12,877 nt of DNA from an uncultured Lysobacteraceae bacterium (lineage in GTDB: Bacteria; Pseudomonadota; Gammaproteobacteria; Xanthomonadales; Rhodanobacteraceae). Below the pieces are notes generated by a model. It saw only the letters and a program-made list of their open reading frames with translations, did not search any database and was not told the origin of the DNA. Shown piece by piece: positions 6,788 through 12,877 of the stretch (the first letter of the stretch is position 1; each line of letters opens with the position of its first letter). The position numbers were made by a program, and so were the translations under genes. The stretch spans positions 1-12,877 of the forward strand of contig CAMLLF010000030.1 in the NCBI GenBank assembly GCA_946480705.1, given 5' to 3'.

Positions 6788-7702
6788 ATGACTTCGACCG
6801 CGCGCGACGACCCTTCGCTGGACGCCGACGACATGCTGGCGCTGCTCGACGTCGTCGAGCCGCCGCAGGACGACGAGGCGCGTACGTCGACCGGTGCCTA
6901 CCTCAATGAAATCGGCCTGATCCCGCTGCTCGATGCGGGGCGCGAACGCGCGCTGGCCGAACGCGTCGCCGCCGGCGATGCCGAAGCCCGGCGGCAGATG
7001 ATCGAAGCCAACCTGCGTCTCGTCGTCGCGATCGCGCGCAGCTATGTCGGACGCGGCGTGCCGCTGCTCGATCTGATCGCCGAAGGCAATCTCGGCCTGA
7101 TCCGCGCGGTCGAGAAGTTCGAACCGGCGCGCGGCCTGCGCTTTTCGACCTATGCAACCTGGTGGATACGCGAATCGGTGCAGCGCGCGCTGATGCAGCA
7201 GGGGCGTACCGTGCGCGTGCCGGTGCACGTGCTGCGCGAACTGGCCCAGGCGCTGCGCGCGCGGCGCGAACTGCTGCTGACGCTCGAGCGGCAGCCGACC
7301 CAGGACGAACTCGCCGGCGCGCTGAACAAATCCGTCGCCGACGTCGCCGCGCTGTTCTGCGCGACCGAGGAAATCCGTTCGCTCGACGCGCCGATGTCCG
7401 AAGCCGACCACCGCGCGCTCGTCGAACAGCTCGCCGCCGACACCGCCGGCACCGGGTCGAGCAGCCGCGAACTCGTCGAGCTCGCCGACGTGCGCCTGCC
7501 GGGCTGGCTTGCGAAGCTGACGCCGCGGCAGCGCCTCGTCGTCGAGCGGCGCTACGGTCTGGCCGGCCACGCCGCGCAGACACTGGCCGAGATCGCCGAG
7601 GAGCTCGGCCTCACGCGCGAACGCGTGCGTCAAATCCAGGTCGAGGCACTGGCGCGCCTGCGCCGGCTCGGCGAAGCCGAAGGCGTCGGCAAGCGCGACT
7701 GA
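6788..7702 (+). CDS. rpoS: RNA polymerase sigma factor RpoS
   Basis: Stationary-phase/general stress sigma factor. The 304 residues show a sigma70-type order: a short acidic N-terminus (1-30), region 1.2 (about 33-67), regions 2.1-2.4 (about 68-145, with [28 protein letters not shown] and [17 protein letters not shown]), region 3 (about 146-230), and region 4 (about 240-295) with the helix-turn-helix [20 protein letters not shown]. Placement after surE-pcm-yqaA-nlpD and close similarity to E. coli RpoS identify it. It is about 26 residues shorter than the E. coli protein, mainly at the N-terminus. E. coli K173, which contacts the -13 base and is needed for RssB-dependent turnover, aligns with R150. 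The Shine-Dalgarno is poor (GGAG at 6772-6775, 12 nt away); an alternative ATG lies at 6833. Confidence 0.95.
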   Translation: MTSTARDDPSLDADDMLALLDVVEPPQDDEARTSTGAYLNEIGLIPLLDAGRERALAERVAAGDAEARRQMIEANLRLVVAIARSYVGRGVPLLDLIAEGNLGLIRAVEKFEPARGLRFSTYATWWIRESVQRALMQQGRTVRVPVHVLRELAQALRARRELLLTLERQPTQDELAGALNKSVADVAALFCATEEIRSLDAPMSEADHRALVEQLAADTAGTGSSSRELVELADVRLPGWLAKLTPRQRLVVERRYGLAGHAAQTLAEIAEELGLTRERVRQIQVEALARLRRLGEAEGVGKRD

Positions 7703-7711
7703 CGCTGCCGC

Positions 7712-8089
7712 TCAGTCCGCCGGCAGTACGAATGCCGCGACGACGCGGCGGCCTTCGCCGGCGAGCACGTTGAACGTCCGCGCGGCGGCGGCGTTGTCCA
7801 TGACTTCGATGCCGATGCCGCGCTTGAGGAAGGCGGCGAGCACGGCCTGCGACGGAAACACGATGCGCGGGCCGCTGCCGAGAATCACGACGGCCGGCGC
7901 CAGCGCGAGGATGGGTCCGACGGCGGACTCATCCAGGGCGTTCACGTCGCAGACGGGCCAGTCCTCGATCGCACGGTCCGGCGCCAGAATGAAGCTTCGC
8001 GCGAGGTCGCGGTCGACGACGGTGATCGCCGTCGCGCCGACCTTGCGCACGAACAGGTATTCCCCGGGGCGGTTCAGCGACAGCTGCAC
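7712..8089 (-). CDS. Mth938-like domain protein (DUF498/NDUFAF3 family)
   Basis: A 125-residue soluble protein of the Mth938-like family, whose eukaryotic member NDUFAF3 helps assemble respiratory complex I; the bacterial function is not known. The typical features are a VVILGSGPR segment in the middle, then GIGIEVMDNAAAARTFNVL and GRRVVAAFVLP near the end. The start is GTG (8087-8089), with GAGG (complement of 8095-8098) 5 nt upstream. It begins 7 nt after the yhbY stop, so the two are probably one transcript. Its stop faces the rpoS stop across only 9 nt. I see no signal peptide, membrane segment or metal motif. Confidence 0.88.
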   Translation of the reverse strand: MQLSLNRPGEYLFVRKVGATAITVVDRDLARSFILAPDRAIEDWPVCDVNALDESAVGPILALAPAVVILGSGPRIVFPSQAVLAAFLKRGIGIEVMDNAAAARTFNVLAGEGRRVVAAFVLPAD

Positions 8090-8096
8090 GGCAGCC

Positions 8097-8393
8097 TCAG
8101 CGCGGCAGCGCGACGACCGGCTTCTCGGCGTTGCGGCGGAAATAGACCGCGGTGCGGCCGATGGTCTGGACGGTTTCGGCGCCGGTGGCCTCGGCGAGCT
8201 GCGCGGCCTGGGCGGCGAAGTCGGTGCGTTCCTCGGCCGGGATGCGAACCTTCACGAGTTCGTGGTGGTCCAGCGCGAGGCTGAATTCCTGGATCAGTGC
8301 GTCGGTGACGCCCTTGGCGCCGACCAGGATGACGGGTTTCAGATCATGGGCGAGGCCGCGCAGATAGCGGCGCTGGCTAGTGCTCAGGGGCAT
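8097..8393 (-). CDS. yhbY: YhbY-type CRM-domain RNA-binding protein
   Basis: A 98-residue CRM-domain protein; E. coli YhbY (97 residues) associates with pre-50S ribosomal particles. Shared features are the [19 protein letters not shown] start, the GxxG loop in [10 protein letters not shown], the [10 protein letters not shown] strand and the C-terminal ALPR. The open frame extends upstream to 8498, but homology starts at the ATG at 8391-8393, and the extra 35 residues would overlap rlmE. No clear Shine-Dalgarno is visible. It is divergent from rlmE, as in E. coli, which supports a shared link to large-subunit maturation, and it leads a two-gene unit with the Mth938-like gene. Confidence 0.95.
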   Translation of the reverse strand: MPLSTSQRRYLRGLAHDLKPVILVGAKGVTDALIQEFSLALDHHELVKVRIPAEERTDFAAQAAQLAEATGAETVQTIGRTAVYFRRNAEKPVVALPR

Positions 8394-8411
8394 GGGATTC
8401 GGGGCTGGGAC

Positions 8412-8426
8412 GCGGTGCTGCACCGC
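8412..8426. promoter_or_regulatory. 15-nt palindrome between yhbY and rlmE
   Basis: GCGGTGC (8412-8418) and GCACCGC (8420-8426) are perfectly complementary about T8419. It lies in the 95-nt divergent gap, 18 nt upstream of the yhbY ATG. It could be an operator or a small leader hairpin; with a one-base centre a DNA-binding site is more natural than a tight RNA loop. No known motif was recognised. Confidence 0.35.
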
Positions 8427-8443
8427 AGGCAAGGCGCACAGGG

Positions 8444-8449
8444 TATCAT
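8444..8449 (+). promoter_or_regulatory. Candidate -10 box for rlmE-ftsH
   Basis: TATCAT matches TATAAT at five of six positions and would give a start near 8456 and a leader of about 33 nt before the rlmE ATG. The -35 position reads CACCGC and is not a match, so an activator or another sigma factor would be needed. Confidence 0.3.
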
Positions 8450-8488
8450 GCGCGGCCGCAGACCCCGCGCCGGTTTTGCCGAATCTCC

Positions 8489-9112
8489 ATGTCGTCACGC
8501 AGCAAGAGCAGCCAGCGCTGGCTGCAGGAACATTTCAAAGATCCCTACGTCAAGAAAGCCCAGGCCGAGGGGTATCGGTCGCGCGCGGTGTTCAAGCTCG
8601 ACGAACTGCTGGAGCGCGACGACCTGCTCAAGCCCGGCATGACTGTCGTCGACCTCGGCGCCGCGCCGGGCGGCTGGTCGCAGCTCGTGAACGAAAGGCT
8701 CAAGGGGCGCGGTCGTATCGTCGCGCTCGACATCCTGCCGATGCAGGGGATCTCCGGCGTCGACTTCATCTGCGGCGACTTCCGCGAGGACAGCGTCCTG
8801 GCGGAACTCGAGGCGCGACTGGAAGGCGCCCGCGTGGATCTTGTGCTGTCGGACATGGCCCCCAATATGAGCGGCGTGGACCTCGTCGACCAGGCACGTG
8901 CCATGCATCTGTCGGAACTGGCGCTCGATTTCGCCGTCCGATGGCTCAGGCCCGGCGGCGATTTTCTGATCAAGCTGTTCCAGGGCGTCGGTTTCGACGA
9001 CTACGTTAGAAACTTGCGGACGGCATTTACCCGCGTCAGCATCCGTAAACCCAAGGCTTCGCGGTCACGATCCAACGAAGTCTATGCACTGGCCCGGGGC
9101 CGGCGCGCGTAA
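8489..9112 (+). CDS. rlmE: 23S rRNA 2'-O-ribose U2552 methyltransferase (FtsJ/RrmJ)
   Basis: SAM-dependent enzyme that methylates the ribose of U2552 in the A loop of 23S rRNA, late in 50S assembly. The 207 residues include the SAM-binding motif [13 protein letters not shown] (53-65). The catalytic tetrad K-D-K-E is complete at K36, D122, K162 and E197, each two residues before its E. coli counterpart (K38, D124, K164, E199). The start gives [16 protein letters not shown], the usual N-terminus. It lies divergent to yhbY and just upstream of ftsH, whose Shine-Dalgarno overlaps its TAA stop, reproducing the E. coli rlmE-ftsH operon (heat-inducible there). Whether heat shock controls it here is not visible. 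Confidence 0.97.
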   Translation: MSSRSKSSQRWLQEHFKDPYVKKAQAEGYRSRAVFKLDELLERDDLLKPGMTVVDLGAAPGGWSQLVNERLKGRGRIVALDILPMQGISGVDFICGDFREDSVLAELEARLEGARVDLVLSDMAPNMSGVDLVDQARAMHLSELALDFAVRWLRPGGDFLIKLFQGVGFDDYVRNLRTAFTRVSIRKPKASRSRSNEVYALARGRRA

Positions 9113-9116
9113 GGAG
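9111..9116 (+). promoter_or_regulatory. Shine-Dalgarno site for ftsH overlapping the rlmE stop
   Basis: AAGGAG begins inside the rlmE TAA stop and lies 7 nt before the ATG at 9124. It supports that ATG rather than the adjacent TTG at 9121, and suggests coupled translation of rlmE and ftsH. Confidence 0.75.
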
Positions 9117-9123
9117 TGTTTTG

Positions 9124-11049
<1,926 letters not shown>

Positions 11050-11066
11050 GTCGGGCGACGACGTTG

Positions 11067-11098
11067 GTGCAAAAGGCCGCATACGCGGCCTTTTGCAT
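11067..11098 (+). terminator. Intrinsic terminator after ftsH
   Basis: GCAAAAGGCCGC (11069-11080) pairs perfectly with GCGGCCTTTTGC (11085-11096) around an ATAC loop; T11068-A11097 and a G-U pair extend the stem. The A-run and T-run form the base of the stem, the usual layout of a rho-independent terminator that may act in both directions. It lies 18 nt after the ftsH stop and 36 nt before the folP ATG, so folP depends on read-through or its own start. Confidence 0.85.
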
Positions 11099-11134
11099 TT
11101 ATGAGCGATCTTCGGGCAACGCGAGGAGTCAGGC

Positions 11135-12025
11135 ATGATCCATTCCACGATCGACTGCGCCGGCCGCGAGCTGGTGCTCGACCGCCCGCGCATCTGCGGC
11201 ATCGTCAACGTCACGCCGGATTCGTTCTCCGACGGCGGCGATCATTTCGACGCCGATGCGGCGGTCCGCCACGGTCTCGCGCTGGTGGCGCAGGGCGCCG
11301 ACCTGCTCGATGTCGGCGGCGAATCGACGCGTCCGGGCGCCGACGCGGTTTCCGAAGAGGAAGAGCTGCGCCGCGTGATCCCCGTCATCGAGGCACTGGC
11401 GCGCGAAACGGCGGTACCGATTGCGATCGACACCTCCAAGCCCGGCGTCATGCGCGCCGCGGTCCGTGCCGGTGCCGGACTCATCAACGACGTCTACGCG
11501 CTGCGCCGGGACGGGGCGCTCGACGCAGCCGCCGAACTCGGCGTGCCGGTCTGCCTGATGCACATGCAGGGCGAGCCGCGCAGCATGCAGGCCGATCCGC
11601 ACTACGACGAGGTCGTCGCCGACATCAAGCGCTTTCTCGCCGATCGCGTCTTCCAGTGCGAACTTGCGGGCATACCGCGCAAGCGCCTGATCGTCGACCC
11701 GGGCTTCGGCTTCGGCAAGACGCTCGAACACAATGTGGAATTGCTGCGCGAGCTGCAGCAGTTTGCGGCGCTGAACCTGCCTCTGTTCGTCGGACTGTCG
11801 CGCAAGTCGTTTCTCGGCAAGCTCAGCGGCCGCGGCGAGCCGGCCGAACGCGTGCACGCATCGAGCGCCGCGGCGCTGCTCGCCGTGCAGCGCGGCGCAG
11901 CCATCGTGCGCGTGCACGACGTCGCTGCGACGGCCGACGCGCTCGCGGTCTGGAACGCGGTAGGCGTCGCCAAGCCGGCGAGAACATCGCCGCCGCCGCG
12001 CGTGCGCTGGGGCGACGACGACTGA
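11135..12025 (+). CDS. folP: Dihydropteroate synthase
   Basis: Condenses p-aminobenzoate with dihydropterin pyrophosphate to dihydropteroate in folate synthesis; target of sulfonamides. The TIM-barrel signatures are present in order: NVTPDSFSDGG (25-35), GGESTRPGA (61-69), IDTSKPGV (98-105), LINDV (116-120), CLMHMQGEPRSMQ (140-152), DPGFGFGKT (188-196), LSRKSF (221-226) and VRVHDV (258-263). GAGGAG (11123-11128) lies 6 nt before the ATG. At 296 residues it is about 14 longer than E. coli FolP, through a proline/arginine/aspartate tail. The ftsH-folP order is common, but glmM, the usual next gene, is absent; a minus-strand protease gene faces the stop 20 nt away. Confidence 0.97.
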   Translation: MIHSTIDCAGRELVLDRPRICGIVNVTPDSFSDGGDHFDADAAVRHGLALVAQGADLLDVGGESTRPGADAVSEEEELRRVIPVIEALARETAVPIAIDTSKPGVMRAAVRAGAGLINDVYALRRDGALDAAAELGVPVCLMHMQGEPRSMQADPHYDEVVADIKRFLADRVFQCELAGIPRKRLIVDPGFGFGKTLEHNVELLRELQQFAALNLPLFVGLSRKSFLGKLSGRGEPAERVHASSAAALLAVQRGAAIVRVHDVAATADALAVWNAVGVAKPARTSPPPRVRWGDDD

Positions 12026-12045
12026 GCCGACGACGGCTGAGCCGG

Positions 12046-12877
12046 CTACAGCGGGCCGCCGCCGCCCGGGAAGCTCAGGCTCCAGCTGTCGATGTAGACG
12101 TTGTTGGCCGTGCCGAAATTTTTCGCGACCAGCGACCAGATTCCGTCACCGGTAAAGGCCGACGCGTTGATGCTCTGCGTGGTGGTGAGCACGGTGCCGC
12201 GATCGTGCAGCACCTTGATCGTGGAGCCGTTGACGCCGACGAGCGCGATGCGGAAATCGCGCGGATTGACGCTGCCCGTCCCGCGTACGGCGAGCTTGAA
12301 ATTGACGATCGCCCCGGCCGGGCCGTTCGCGCCGTACTGGCCCCAGACCGTATTCGGCGAACTCGCGTAGAGGCCCGTCGCCGGCACGTAGTAGTTGGCC
12401 GTGTTCTCGAAGTAGGTCGGCTTGGGGAAGAACGAGGGAATCGGCGTCGACACGGCGTTGCCGTCATAGCCCGCGCCTACCGCGCGCAGCGTATGCAGTG
12501 CGTCGATCAAGCCCCAGCCGCAGGACTTGACGGCGTCGAAGGTGCAGTCCAGCAGCGCCGTGCCGTTGTACTTCATGAGGTTCTCGACCTGGCGCGGCGT
12601 GAAGGGTCCCTCGGCGAGAATCATCGCGGCGAGGCTGGAGACCTGCGGCGCGGCCGTCGAGGTTCCGATGTAGATGCGGTAGCCCTCGCCGGCCTGCACG
12701 GTCGTGCCCACGTCGATCGTCGACAGTGCCTGGCCCGGCGCGGCGACATCGATCCTGTCGCCATAGTTGGAATAGGGATGGATCTGGCCCTGCAGGTCGG
12801 TCGCCGCGACCGTGACGACTTGCTCGCAGTTGGCCGGCGTGTAGCCGGCGGCGTCGGCTGCGGCATTGCCGGCGGAG
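12046..12877 (-). CDS. Subtilisin-like (S8) serine protease with P-domain-like C-terminus, partial
   Basis: The 3' part of a larger minus-strand gene; the frame is open to the window edge, so the start, signal peptide and the catalytic Asp and His lie outside. The 276 visible residues begin with SAGN, whose asparagine (codon 12865-12867) fits the oxyanion-hole position, then NCEQVVTVAATD and YSNYGDRIDVAAPG. The catalytic serine is in GTSTAAPQV (codon 12658-12660). Two cysteines in DCTFDAVKSCGWG suggest a disulfide and export. From about residue 150 a beta-rich region ends in DGIWSLVAKNFGTANNVYIDSW, resembling the P/Homo B domains of secreted proteases. The GTG at 12709-12711 is internal, not the start. 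It stops convergently with folP. Most likely an extracellular protease; the substrate is unknown. Confidence 0.92.
   Translation of the reverse strand, partial: SAGNAAADAAGYTPANCEQVVTVAATDLQGQIHPYSNYGDRIDVAAPGQALSTIDVGTTVQAGEGYRIYIGTSTAAPQVSSLAAMILAEGPFTPRQVENLMKYNGTALLDCTFDAVKSCGWGLIDALHTLRAVGAGYDGNAVSTPIPSFFPKPTYFENTANYYVPATGLYASSPNTVWGQYGANGPAGAIVNFKLAVRGTGSVNPRDFRIALVGVNGSTIKVLHDRGTVLTTTQSINASAFTGDGIWSLVAKNFGTANNVYIDSWSLSFPGGGGPL

Noticed and set aside
8394..8498. 35-residue N-terminal extension of yhbY
   Set aside because: The family starts at the ATG at 8391-8393, and the extension would overlap the start of rlmE.
9121..9123. TTG as the ftsH start
   Set aside because: The adjacent ATG at 9124 has ideal spacing to AAGGAG and makes a normal FtsH N-terminus.
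12026..12045. Terminator between folP and the protease gene
   Set aside because: Only 4-5 bp self-complementary pieces (CGGCT/AGCCG) and no T-run on either strand.
12709..12711. GTG as the start of the protease gene
   Set aside because: The frame continues upstream to the window edge with clear subtilase motifs (SAGN, VTVAATD, DVAAPG), so this codon is an internal valine.

Overview
The window is a GC-rich chromosomal stretch of housekeeping genes, almost certainly from a gammaproteobacterium of the Xanthomonadales/Lysobacterales (Xanthomonas or Rhodanobacter relatives). The gene order ispD-ispF-truD-(small ORF)-smr-surE-pcm-yqaA-nlpD-rpoS, then a Mth938-like gene, yhbY, rlmE, ftsH and folP, is the order I associate with that group. 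The Pcm N-terminus and the tight ATGA overlaps fit this too. Genus is not determined.

Layout. (1) 1-2303, plus strand: ispD and ispF (two MEP isoprenoid steps) and truD (tRNA pseudouridine synthase). A long, nearly perfect palindrome sits between ispD and ispF. (2) 2304-3294: a small unclassified lipoprotein (plus) with its own promoter-like sequence, converging on a Smr-domain gene (minus). (3) 3411-7702, plus strand: the stationary-phase/stress cluster surE, pcm, yqaA, nlpD, rpoS. The nlpD-rpoS gap holds a purine-rich repeat and a large stem-loop. (4) 7712-8393, minus strand: a Mth938-like gene and yhbY, converging on rpoS with a 9-nt gap. (5) 8489-12025, plus strand: rlmE, ftsH, a clear intrinsic terminator, then folP. 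(6) 12046-12877, minus strand: the 3' part of a secreted subtilisin-like protease with a P-domain-like C-terminus, cut by the window edge.

Functionally the window covers isoprenoid precursors, RNA modification and ribosome quality control (truD, rlmE, yhbY, smr), protein repair and turnover (pcm, ftsH), envelope/cell-division control (nlpD), general stress transcription (rpoS) and folate synthesis. I see no phage, insertion sequence, CRISPR, toxin-antitoxin or defence genes, and no tRNA or rRNA. I found no previously undescribed multi-gene system. The signals most worth a second look are non-coding: the REP-like palindrome at 701-766 and the purine-rich stem-loop at 6632-6724. No gene-free stretch exceeds 300 bases; the longest is the 160-nt nlpD-rpoS gap.
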